The translations under genes and the position numbers were made by a program. A DNA stretch of 15,469 nt from Methanotrichaceae archaeon (GTDB lineage: Archaea; Halobacteriota; Methanosarcinia; Methanotrichales; Methanotrichaceae): NCBI GenBank assembly GCA_013329455.1, contig DUKF01000219.1, positions 1-15,469 on the forward strand. The letters are read 5' to 3'. The notes below the pieces were generated by a model. The model saw only the letters and a list, made by a program, of their open reading frames with translations, searched no databases and had not been told where the DNA came from. How positions within the stretch are numbered: the first letter of the stretch is position 1; every line of letters begins with the position of its first letter. Shown here one piece after another: positions 1 through 6,964 of this stretch.

Positions 1-6
1 AGCGGG

Positions 7-1878
7 GTGCGCTGTTTGACTTTATTAAATCAACTTTTATTGGAAAACATTCATACTTTAGAAATCAAGAATTATAACGAAAATCCAGTTGAATTGGCAC
101 AAGATCTTATAAAACGACGTGATCTGGACAAAGAAAAGAAAAGAAATATAGAAAAATTGATCAAAAATTGTGAAAAAGGAAAAGATGGTACTTCAATAGG
201 GGAACTAAGAAAGGATCTAGTCAACGAATTGAAGTTAAAAAATGATTGTCCTGCTTCAATTCAACGCATGAAGTATGAGAAAAGGCCATTTCACTTAAAT
301 CGGATTTTATTGGAAAATAAATATCCTTCAGAGCTAAAGAAACATAACGAAAATAATATTAAATCCTGGGAGGAACTCAAATCAATTACAGAGACGCTCA
401 ATTTTTTCAATCAATATATAGATACTAAAGATAAAAAGTATTTGGACCAAGCATATGAGATTTGCAATAACGTCCAAATCGCTAAAAATACACCAATTTT
501 CACCTTATTTTATAATATTGGACTAGCATATTTTGAGGAAAACCGTTACAAAGAAGCAGAGATGATGTTCGATAAGGCGATAAAAGCAAATCCAACACCC
601 AATGCTTATTGTGGCCGGGGCATATGTCGCAAATATCTTCAAAAATTTTGGGGAGCAATGGATGATTTTGAACGCATAATTTACTACGATAATAAATTGG
701 AGACACCTTTACCATGGTACCTTCTAGGCGCCATATATTTGGATTTAGGCTGCTACGCCTTTGATCTATATGACAAAGCTATAGGTGCCTTTTGCGAAGC
801 AATAAAAAGAAATTCAGAATTTCCTTATCCATATTTATTTCTGGGCATAATTTTTCATCGTAAATATGCTGCTTCCAAGAAATGGGAATATAATTGGGAA
901 TATAATAGTAAATTGGAAGACTATATCGACATAGCACTCGATTGTATCAAAGAAGCGAATGATTTGGCTATAGTCCATGGCCATAAGGATTTCTCTACTT
1001 CACCTACAATAAAGGCTACTTGCTTGCTTCAAAAGCTTCCAAAAAATGGTAAAGAAAAAAAGATAAATGAGGCTAAAGGAATCCTTCTGACATCCACATT
1101 GGAAGATGATTATAACAATGCTTGTGTAAAATCTATTGTTGGAAATTACGAAGAGGCAAAGAAATTATTGAAGACGGCTTTGAAGAATGATCGCACCAAT
1201 AGTGTTCAGGCGCTTTTTGATCCAGATCTCTATGTACCTATGGGATTTAATCACTGCGAGGAATTCCTGAAAGGTGATCCTGTCAAGGAAACAATAATAC
1301 GGGATATAAGGTATGTTTTATGCAATGAAAAGAGTACATTATATGAGAAGGATGATTACATAAAGGCGAGTTTTGAAGCTGTTTGTGGTGATAAAGAAAA
1401 GGCTATCAACTACATAAAATCTGATTTTAATAAATATGACAATATGAGTGAGGACATTAGAGCTAAGGCGCGAGATCCCATAAGGTTCGAACAAGACCCG
1501 CACTTTATGAGCATTCATGATATTGCAGTTTTAATAAAAGTTCCAAAATTTATAACACCTGGATCGAAAATACCGATTATCATTGTTGTCTACAATACAG
1601 GTGAGGAAGCTATCGAGGATATCAAAGTTGAAGTAAAACAGTTAAAGGGATTGAGCTTTAAACATAGTGAATACATTCTTTGTGATCTGGAAAAAAGGTG
1701 GGATTGGGATTCAAGACAATTAATAGCCACTGTTGATAAAATGGCATCAGTATCAAAAGACGTCAAGATAGAGGTTTTTGCTACAGGCAGAAAAAAAAAT
1801 AAATATGTAAAAGTAAGTAACTCTGACCAGATAGCTGTCAAAATGGAGCCACATGTTGGTCAACCCCATTTCCACTGA
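7..1878 (+). CDS. TPR-repeat protein with C-terminal beta domain (5' end may lie outside the window)
   Basis: No exact family was recognised. Residues about 165-285 form TPR-like helical repeats with the usual pattern (for example NIGLAYFEENRYKEAEMMF), and another TPR-like unit lies near residues 370-400 (GNYEEAKKLLKTAL). The last ~110 residues are beta-rich, with a PGSKIPIIIVVYNTGEEAI stretch like Ig-like/CARDB domains that follow repeat regions. No signal peptide or membrane segment is evident, so it is probably a cytoplasmic scaffold or adaptor. A 20-residue segment occurs twice near the N-terminus (residues 7-26 and 97-116, both ending NEN). The frame is open to the window edge and the first possible start is a GTG at base 7 with no visible ribosome site, so the true start may be upstream. 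The gene is clearly AT-rich and lysine-rich compared with everything to its right, which suggests acquisition by transfer. The TPR fold is fairly sure; the role is unknown. Confidence 0.75.
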   Translation: MRCLTLLNQLLLENIHTLEIKNYNENPVELAQDLIKRRDLDKEKKRNIEKLIKNCEKGKDGTSIGELRKDLVNELKLKNDCPASIQRMKYEKRPFHLNRILLENKYPSELKKHNENNIKSWEELKSITETLNFFNQYIDTKDKKYLDQAYEICNNVQIAKNTPIFTLFYNIGLAYFEENRYKEAEMMFDKAIKANPTPNAYCGRGICRKYLQKFWGAMDDFERIIYYDNKLETPLPWYLLGAIYLDLGCYAFDLYDKAIGAFCEAIKRNSEFPYPYLFLGIIFHRKYAASKKWEYNWEYNSKLEDYIDIALDCIKEANDLAIVHGHKDFSTSPTIKATCLLQKLPKNGKEKKINEAKGILLTSTLEDDYNNACVKSIVGNYEEAKKLLKTALKNDRTNSVQALFDPDLYVPMGFNHCEEFLKGDPVKETIIRDIRYVLCNEKSTLYEKDDYIKASFEAVCGDKEKAINYIKSDFNKYDNMSEDIRAKARDPIRFEQDPHFMSIHDIAVLIKVPKFITPGSKIPIIIVVYNTGEEAIEDIKVEVKQLKGLSFKHSEYILCDLEKRWDWDSRQLIATVDKMASVSKDVKIEVFATGRKKNKYVKVSNSDQIAVKMEPHVGQPHFH

Positions 1879-1979
1879 GGCTTTTTAAAAATGTTGGGAC
1901 GAGAATATTACATCCTTCATCAGCCATTTTGACGAATCCGGCTTTTCACTATGCTAACAACTTCTCATCAATAAATTCA

Positions 1980-2834
1980 TTATAAATTGGTCGACAAAGC
2001 AACCAGTGGTGTATCTTCCTTGTCGAAGGATTTCTCACCCTTTATCACGATACTGGTATCAAACACATCAGGCCGAATCTCGTAGAGATTTTCTCTGGGG
2101 CTTCCATTTAAGATATAGCCGCAATCTACACGTTTCCCGTCAGTCATAAACACGACGTTGGCCTGAGTGTGATATTGCGGAGGATTGTCGGCAACTCGAC
2201 AGATCGATAGAGACGTCTGCCCATAATATTGATCTCGCAGCGCCGCAGCTATGCCCTCGATCTCGGGCTTGCTCTGGAGGATCGCTTCGGCTCTTTCCAG
2301 CCTCAGATAGGTGCTGTGGTCCTTATCGTACTCGATTGCATCTGGAAGCATGCGGAAGTGGTTGGTAGAGGCAAAGAACCCATCTGTCCTTTCCCAGCTT
2401 CCAATCAATTCGGGCCCAGCCGGAGTATATTCTATAAAAATCGCGATATTGGCATCAGTGATGTGTACTATATCAGGTGCCGGAAAACCAGTCATGTAGA
2501 AGTTCGTCATCGCCTTCGCGGCATCTTTCGCTGTTCGATAGCTACTTATGATTTTTTCGTATTCGCTGAAAATCTGTTGTTTCCACTCATCTGTGATTTG
2601 ATATTCTCGATTTGTATAAGCATCTGCTGCAACAAAAGCGACACCATAGTTGTTGATTCCAGCCCAGCAGGGAGTATCACCACTTCGGCCCTCACGGCGG
2701 AATGGGAGATACCTAATTCCAGACTCCCCATTTACCACACTGGGCTCGATAAACTCGGTCTTTTCAACGAGATCGCATTGCTTGAAGGTATAGCTGAGTC
2801 CATCATGGAATAAGTTACCTATGGTGCACACCAT
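1980..2834 (-). CDS. C45-like Ntn hydrolase (acyl-CoA:6-APA acyltransferase / linear amide hydrolase-like)
   Basis: This resembles N-terminal-nucleophile amide hydrolases of the C45 type. Visible landmarks, numbered from the chosen start, are Cys3-Thr4 at the extreme N-terminus, a KQCDL segment at 18-22 where the family has an Asn/Asp-containing motif, GVAFVAADAY at 64-73, the characteristic TNHF at 157-160, SICR at 210-213, and an NGSP near 243-246. Family members cleave amide bonds with a cysteine exposed by removal of the residues before it; the substrate cannot be told. The open frame extends 14 codons further upstream, but AGGAG lies 5 bases before the ATG at 2834 and 8 before an adjacent GTG at 2831. 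Starting at the GTG would give Met-Cys-Thr, the usual arrangement in this superfamily. The gene converges on the TPR gene and has no co-directional neighbour except the SMR remnant upstream. Superfamily moderately sure, activity unknown. Confidence 0.62.
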   Translation of the reverse strand: MVCTIGNLFHDGLSYTFKQCDLVEKTEFIEPSVVNGESGIRYLPFRREGRSGDTPCWAGINNYGVAFVAADAYTNREYQITDEWKQQIFSEYEKIISSYRTAKDAAKAMTNFYMTGFPAPDIVHITDANIAIFIEYTPAGPELIGSWERTDGFFASTNHFRMLPDAIEYDKDHSTYLRLERAEAILQSKPEIEGIAAALRDQYYGQTSLSICRVADNPPQYHTQANVVFMTDGKRVDCGYILNGSPRENLYEIRPDVFDTSIVIKGEKSFDKEDTPLVALSTNL

Positions 2835-3052
2835 TATCACTCCTATATCTTCTATTTGGCCACTTAGGTTCATCAAATTACTTATACCTACTCAAGAGCT
2901 CTGATAATTGGCTCTAATGTGGAGACGAAACCGATTTGCTTTCGACTTCTTAAGAACTGAAGAGCGGTTGGCCTGGCCAGAGAAGGGCGGGATAATGACA
3001 TGTCGGTCGAAGCCGATCCCAATCGAGATGGAGCTTTTTCGATGGATTTGAT

Positions 3053-3260
3053 TTATTGGATGCTTCCGGACAGGTGAAGCCCCACCACCCCAGCTGATGA
3101 TGCAGATCAAACAGAAGGCCCTTTCCAGGCTCGTGGGGCCCTTGAAGACGACCACCAGGGCTGAGGGGAAGACCTTTGTGAAACCGTTCGACAGCTTGAG
3201 GTTGCTGGTCCCGATGACCTCGCAAACTATAGCTGCAATTATTGTGAGCCGGGCGCTCAT
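3053..3260 (-). pseudogene. Decayed SMR-family small multidrug transporter (EmrE/QacC-like)
   Basis: The first ~38 codons from the ATG at 3260 read as a typical SMR N-terminus: a hydrophobic first helix, then EVIGTSNLKLSNGFTK, then PSALVVVFKG leading into the second helix. The expected central region (helices 2-3 including the AYAIWSG-type motif) is absent. Just downstream the frame reads CLICIIS, and one base over it continues AGVVGLHLSG and stops at TAA (3053-3055), which is how SMR proteins end after helix 4. So both ends of the gene survive, with an internal deletion of roughly 40-50 codons near 3110-3145 and a one-base frameshift near 3092-3100. The unshifted frame runs on to 2892 without family resemblance. 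A functional four-helix transporter cannot be made from this. SMR proteins normally export cationic drugs or guanidinium compounds as dimers. Confidence 0.7.
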
Positions 3261-3365
3261 GTTCGTCCCGAAACGTCTGGATCAGACGAGCACAAGGATG
3301 AGCAGCTGCACTTTTTGGCGAGAGCATATTTTTCTTGGAAGAATCCTTCGCCCATCAACATCAAA

Positions 3366-3377
3366 AAATATATAAAG
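3366..3377 (+). promoter_or_regulatory. TATA box, probably for the thermosome gene
   Basis: AAATATATAAAG preceded by an A-rich BRE-like stretch, in an otherwise GC-rich region. Transcription would start near 3400 and leave a leader of about 130 bases before the thermosome start codon. The box is nearly symmetric; the opposite strand reads CTTTATATA, so it could also have served the SMR remnant on the minus strand. Orientation is an inference. Confidence 0.45.
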
Positions 3378-3423
3378 AAAACGAGTTCTAATATGGTAAC
3401 AAGCAAAAAATGAGATATGACTC

Positions 3424-3440
3424 AAGCTCTCGGAGAGCTT
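3424..3440. promoter_or_regulatory. Perfect palindrome in the thermosome leader (operator or hairpin candidate)
   Basis: AAGCTCTC, one central G, then GAGAGCTT: eight perfectly matched positions on each side. It lies about 50 bases downstream of the TATA box and 92 bases before the thermosome start codon. It could be a repressor site or, in RNA, a six-pair hairpin with a UCGGA loop followed by UUUU. A 27-codon open frame (ATG 3417, stop 3498-3500) runs across it and has only a weak ribosome site. Confidence 0.35.
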
Positions 3441-3531
3441 TTCGATGCTGGCAGTAAAGCGGTGGATCCCGATTTTTGGTGGATTCCTGATCTAGGCTAA
3501 AACGAATTTTCGGATGACGGAGAGGATAGAA

Positions 3532-5157
3532 ATGGCAGGATTAGGTGGAACCCCTGTGTTCATACTCAGGGAAGGGAGCCAGAGAACTGCTGGCCGTGAT
3601 GCACAAAAGTCGAACATCATGGCCGCCAAGGCCGTGGCCAACGCCGTCAGAACCACCCTCGGCCCCAAGGGGATGGACAAGATGCTGGTGGACGCGATGG
3701 GCGATGTGGTCATCACCAACGATGGCGTAACCATCCTGAAGGAGATGGATATCGAACATCCCGCAGCCAAGATGATGGTGGAGATCGCCAAGACTCAAGA
3801 CGACGAGGTCGGTGACGGCACCACCACGGCCGTAGTCCTGGCAGGCGAGCTGCTCGAAGCGGCCTCAGATCTTCTCGAAGAGGAGATCCACCCCACCGTG
3901 ATCGCTGCAGGATACAGAGATGCAGCGGATAAGGCCGTAAAGCTTCTCCAGGAGATGGCGATCTCGGTCGGGCCTGAGGAGGAAACCCTTCTGAAAAGGA
4001 TCGCCTTAACCTCCATGAGCAGTAAAGGTTCAACCGTGGCCAGAGACGCTCTGGCAGATCTGGCCCTCGAGGCGATCAAATCGATCGTCGACGACGACGG
4101 GACTGTGGACGTCGATAACATCACCGTAGAGAAGAAAGTGGGCGGGAGCATCGACGACTCCCAGCTCGTCCGAGGCATGGTGATCGACAAGGAGCGTATC
4201 GTGACCAGCATGCCAAAGAAGGTGATAGACGCAAAAGTTGCCCTCCTCAACGCGGCCATTGAGATCGAGAAGACCGAGTTTGGAGCTGAAATAGAGATCA
4301 AGTCGCCGGATCAGCTCAAGGCCTTCCTGGACCAGGAAGAGCTTATGCTCAAAAAGATGGTCGACGGGATCGTGAACGCCGGTGCCAACGTCGTCTTCTG
4401 CCAGAAGGGGATAGATGATTTAGCTCAGCACTTCCTGGCAAAAGCGGGCGTCTACGCCATCAGGAGGATCAAGAAGAGCGACATGGAGAAGCTGGCGAGG
4501 GCCACCGACGGCAGGATCGTGACCAGCATCCACGATATAGTCACCGAGGATCTGGGAAAAGCAGGTCTCGTCGAGGAGAGAAAGATCGCCGGAGACGATA
4601 TGACTTTCGTGGAGGAATGCGAAAACCCAAAATCGGTCTCGATCATCCTCAGAGGCGGAACCGAGCACGTCGTCGACGAGCTGGACCGAGCAATGGAAGA
4701 CGGGCTCCGGGTTCTTGGAGTGACCCTGGAAGACCGCCACCTGGTCCCTGGAGGCGGAGCCCCGGAGATTGAGTTGGCTTTAAGGCTGAGAGAGTATGCG
4801 GCCACCGTGGGCGGAAGAGAACAGTTGGCCATCGAGACTTTCGCCGAGGCGATCGAAATCGTGCCGAAGACTTTGGCAGAGAACGCAGGGTTCGACCAGA
4901 TAGACGCTATTGTGGCCTTGAGGAGCGAGCACGAGAGGGGCGTCAAGAGCGCGGGATTGGACATGGATACCGGCAAGCCTGCCGACATGCTGGACGGAGG
5001 CATAGTCGAGCCGATGAGGGTCAAAATCCAGGCCATCAAATCCGCAACCGAAGCGGCTGTCATGATCCTCAGAATCGACGACGTCGTAGCCTCCAAGTCG
5101 GGCGGAGGTGGAGGCGGTATGCCCGGCGGCATGGGCGAGATGGGTGGGGAGTTCTGA
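3532..5157 (+). CDS. thsA: Thermosome subunit (group II chaperonin)
   Basis: ATP-driven folding of cytosolic proteins in a double-ring archaeal chaperonin with a built-in lid. The 541-residue length is normal. Visible signatures are [10 protein letters not shown] at 42-51, GDGTTT at 94-99 (nucleotide binding), the apical-domain region in the middle third, [15 protein letters not shown] near 405-419, and a glycine/methionine-rich tail ([18 protein letters not shown]). An ATG six codons upstream (3514) is in frame, but the ATG at 3532 has GGAGAGG 6-7 bases before it and gives the usual family N-terminus (MAGLGGTPV), so it was chosen. The subunit class (alpha, beta or gamma) cannot be settled from one gene; the symbol is generic. 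It appears monocistronic: long leader upstream and a T7 run 24 bases after the stop. Very confident. Confidence 0.97.
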   Translation: MAGLGGTPVFILREGSQRTAGRDAQKSNIMAAKAVANAVRTTLGPKGMDKMLVDAMGDVVITNDGVTILKEMDIEHPAAKMMVEIAKTQDDEVGDGTTTAVVLAGELLEAASDLLEEEIHPTVIAAGYRDAADKAVKLLQEMAISVGPEEETLLKRIALTSMSSKGSTVARDALADLALEAIKSIVDDDGTVDVDNITVEKKVGGSIDDSQLVRGMVIDKERIVTSMPKKVIDAKVALLNAAIEIEKTEFGAEIEIKSPDQLKAFLDQEELMLKKMVDGIVNAGANVVFCQKGIDDLAQHFLAKAGVYAIRRIKKSDMEKLARATDGRIVTSIHDIVTEDLGKAGLVEERKIAGDDMTFVEECENPKSVSIILRGGTEHVVDELDRAMEDGLRVLGVTLEDRHLVPGGGAPEIELALRLREYAATVGGREQLAIETFAEAIEIVPKTLAENAGFDQIDAIVALRSEHERGVKSAGLDMDTGKPADMLDGGIVEPMRVKIQAIKSATEAAVMILRIDDVVASKSGGGGGGMPGGMGEMGGEF

Positions 5158-5181
5158 TCCTCTCCCTGAGATCCAATATTA

Positions 5182-5188
5182 TTTTTTT
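5182..5188 (+). terminator. T-run terminator after the thermosome
   Basis: Seven consecutive T residues 24 bases after the thermosome stop codon, in an AT-rich patch (ATCCAATATTATTTTTTTG). Archaeal RNA polymerase commonly stops at such T tracts without a hairpin. Confidence 0.5.
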
Positions 5189-5557
5189 GAATCCCAGATC
5201 ATCCTGGAATAGAAGCGTTCCGCTCTACCCAGGCCTCGGCATATCCGCGTGGCCGATGACCACGGAGAGAAGATCGCCGACGTCGGATATGCTGCCATCT
5301 CTAATTCCCATCGCGTTAACGAGTCGGGCCGGACCAAGCCTTGGCTGCCTCACCGATGTGGGCCCGCATCCGGAGACGATGAAGTAGCCAGATCGAAGTC
5401 CCTCCAATCGGCAGTCATAAACAATCTGGAAATTTGAACGGTTCAATCTTTCCGTGGGGATTTGCGATATCAATTCGGCTAAGCTGTGAAATGGCGAAGA
5501 AGGTCAAACTACATTCGGACAAGATTAATACTAGGCCGCCGATTATTTTCGTACACG
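5189..5557. other. Gene-poor spacer between thermosome and YdhR-like gene
   Basis: About 370 bases without a recognisable gene. Open frames of 60-82 codons exist on both strands (for example minus 5225-5473 and plus 5249-5437), but none has a convincing ribosome site or a family resemblance I know. A short palindrome, CCGACGTCGG, sits near 5277. The last 50 bases are AT-richer (GATTAATACTAGG near 5523) and probably hold the promoter of the following gene. Confidence 0.4.
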
Positions 5558-5566
5558 AAGGAGGAG
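5558..5566 (+). promoter_or_regulatory. Strong ribosome binding site
   Basis: AAGGAGGAG, four bases before the ATG at 5571, a near-ideal match to the 3' end of archaeal 16S rRNA. It fixes the start of the YdhR-like gene. Confidence 0.75.
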
Positions 5567-5570
5567 TTTA

Positions 5571-5930
5571 ATGGTTTCTGAAAAGAAAGCCCTCTGGGTC
5601 GTATTCAGACCCGAAAAGCCGGAAAGCGTTGCTGCGATGCGAGAGAAGTTCTTGGTATCCTACCCGGCCTTCAGAGAGATGCCCGGCCTCTTCAGCAAAG
5701 TCTGGTGGTGCGATTCTGAGACGGGTGAGTGGGGGGCGATGTACATCTTCAACTCAGATGAGGAGCTTCAAGAATACGTTCAGTCTGACACGTGGAGGAA
5801 TAAAGTTCCCGAAAAATACGGATACAAACCTGAGATCGTCGCCATTCTCGATCTAGGATGCATCCTGTACAAGAATGCCGTTATTGAGGGCGAAAATTCC
5901 TGGCTCACGGAACCGCAAGACGAGAGCTGA
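5571..5930 (+). CDS. YdhR-like small protein (dimeric alpha/beta-barrel, monooxygenase-like)
   Basis: A 119-residue soluble protein. The stretch from about residue 10 to 95 resembles the YdhR group of the antibiotic-biosynthesis-monooxygenase (ABM) dimeric ferredoxin-like barrel: a first strand (ALWVVFRPEK), a helix with MREKFLVSYPAF, the PGLFSKVWW turn, a strand GEWGAMYIFNS, and a helix EELQEYVQSDTWRNKV. Known YdhR-type proteins are cofactor-free and mostly of unknown substrate, so monooxygenase activity should not be assumed. The gene has an excellent ribosome site and is followed after about 50 bases by the FmdE-like gene on the same strand, so the two are probably cotranscribed. Fold fairly likely; function unknown. 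Confidence 0.62.
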   Translation: MVSEKKALWVVFRPEKPESVAAMREKFLVSYPAFREMPGLFSKVWWCDSETGEWGAMYIFNSDEELQEYVQSDTWRNKVPEKYGYKPEIVAILDLGCILYKNAVIEGENSWLTEPQDES

Positions 5931-5981
5931 TCGGCTCGTGCTGTCCTCCACAACCAGTCCATTCCGGTGATTCTGTTGCAG

Positions 5982-6413
5982 ATGAAAGCCGTCGACCCCG
6001 AAAAGGTTTCCCTTGAAGAGATGATAAAACAGGCCACCGAGTTTCACGGCCACCTCGGCCCCTTCCTCGTCTTGGGGATCAGGATGGGACTATTCGCCCT
6101 CAAAGAGCTCAACTCCCCAGGGTACGAGGGGATAGAAGCTCTCGTGAAGACCGGAAATACACCGTCCCTGTCCTGCCTTTTGGACGGCGTCCAGATCTCC
6201 ACGGGCTGCACCATGGGCAAGGGGAACATCGCCACAGAGCCTCTCGGCCTGGCAGAGGCGGACTTCTCTACCGACGAGAAAAAAGTGACTTTCAAGGTGA
6301 AAGACGAGATCCTCAATGAGATAAAAAGCTGGAGAGAAAGCTACTCTTCCCTGGAAGAGATCGCCTGGAGCATTTCAAAGAGGTCCGACGAGGAGCTCTT
6401 CGAGCGTTTGTGA
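5982..6413 (+). CDS. Orphan FmdE-family protein (short, no zinc-ribbon tail)
   Basis: This is the FmdE/FwdE domain: FHGHLGPFLVLGIRMG at residues 21-36 with the HGH metal-binding motif, Cys65 in SCLLDGVQ, and STGCTMGKGN at 73-82 with Cys76. The histidine and two cysteines are the conserved set thought to bind a metal in this family. At 143 residues it ends soon after the core domain and lacks the cysteine-rich zinc ribbon found at the C-terminus of longer members. It lies about 8 kb from fmdACDB and follows the YdhR-like gene, so it is not the operon-encoded subunit and may have a separate role. In-frame GTG (5967) could start five codons earlier; ATG 5982 was chosen because GGTGAT, a good archaeal ribosome site, overlaps that GTG and precedes the ATG by ten bases. 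Family sure, role not. Confidence 0.82.
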   Translation: MKAVDPEKVSLEEMIKQATEFHGHLGPFLVLGIRMGLFALKELNSPGYEGIEALVKTGNTPSLSCLLDGVQISTGCTMGKGNIATEPLGLAEADFSTDEKKVTFKVKDEILNEIKSWRESYSSLEEIAWSISKRSDEELFERL

Positions 6414-6840
6414 GAGGAAAGACGCTATGAAGAGGGGAACCTTTGCAAACTCGACCAAACCTCTAATCCTTATGAGTGTTGCCTCGAGAGAGAAGATGTG
6501 ACCTGCTCTGTAAGCGAAATCTCCGCAGAGCAGATCCGATGTTTCGTCGTTCAGTTCTGTGGTGCGAATCAAAGAGAACACGCAAAGCGCGCGAAAGCTT
6601 TCTGGATCAACAAGAGCAGATCCTCCCAAATCGCCCGTGGGCGGGTCCGGGCCGGTCGAGATGAAGCCAGCGGTTCTAGGAGGGAAGGCACGGGTTTCAG
6701 ACCGCGTCCCGGACCGATCAATGGTCTTCGAGTCGATTTGTTCTTATCTCTGCTGGATCAGATTGCTCGTTCAGCGAACCACCTCGAAGGATGACTTCTG
6801 CTGAAAGGTTGGAGGATTATCTGACAGCGGTTTCAAAGAT
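6414..6840. other. Gene-free region with strong inverted repeats
   Basis: No protein family is recognisable in any frame across roughly 430 bases. The stretch holds several stable potential hairpins. CTGCTCTG (6503-6510) pairs with CAGAGCAG (6526-6533). GGTCCGGG (6644-6651) pairs with CCCGGACC (6708-6715), and inside it GGTC (6654-6657) pairs with GACC (6700-6703). A small palindrome CGCCCGTGGGCG lies near 6632-6643. Together with the hairpin at 6841-6902 this suggests a structured RNA locus or heavily decayed sequence. Confidence 0.4.
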
Positions 6841-6927
6841 GGGGCGCGCGTCGGCTGGGTGGAGCAACCTCTCGCCAAACGAGAGGAATCGAAGCGCGCC
6901 TTTCGCCATGGCAGGTCACTTTTTTTT
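6841..6927 (+). ncRNA. Candidate small structured RNA ending in a T8 run
   Basis: A two-tier fold is visible. The outer stem GGCGCGC (6843-6849) pairs with GCGCGCC (6894-6900) and can be lengthened by two G-U pairs. An inner perfect hairpin CCTCTCG (6868-6874), loop CCAAA, CGAGAGG (6880-6886) sits inside it. Seventeen bases on one side and seven on the other separate the two stems. Twenty bases after the outer stem comes an eight-T run (6920-6927), the usual archaeal termination signal on this strand. It does not match tRNA, SRP RNA, RNase P RNA or a clear C/D or H/ACA guide that I know. No promoter is obvious. The fold is seen; that it is transcribed is inferred. Confidence 0.3.
6920..6927 (+). 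terminator. T8 run
   Basis: Eight consecutive T residues on the plus strand downstream of the candidate RNA fold and of the FmdE-like gene. It could end either transcript. It is oriented against glnA, so it is not the glnA terminator. Confidence 0.4.
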
Positions 6928-6964
6928 GTCTGAACACCTCCTTCTTTCGAGATCATTGTAATTT

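Noticed and set aside
2229..2813. 194-codon open frame on the plus strand
   Set aside because: It lies wholly opposite the C45-like hydrolase, which has clear motifs and a ribosome site; the plus frame shows no family resemblance.
2950..3327. 125-codon minus-strand open frame over the SMR remnant
   Set aside because: It runs in a different frame from the recognisable SMR segments and has no family features; it is a by-product of GC-rich sequence.
6778..6835. Possible C/D-box guide RNA (GGATGAC and two CTGA elements)
   Set aside because: The C box does not match RTGATGA and the spacing between boxes is irregular, so the match is not better than chance.
6841..6902. tRNA on the minus strand
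   Set aside because: A 7-pair outer stem is present, but there is no D arm, anticodon arm or T loop in the right places, and the total length is too short.
6771..6964. Strong ribosome-site-like GGAGGTG (minus strand, about 6934-6943) and a ~62-codon frame after glnA
   Set aside because: No start codon lies at proper spacing after the motif; the ATG-started frame reads through the motif itself and shows no protein-like features.
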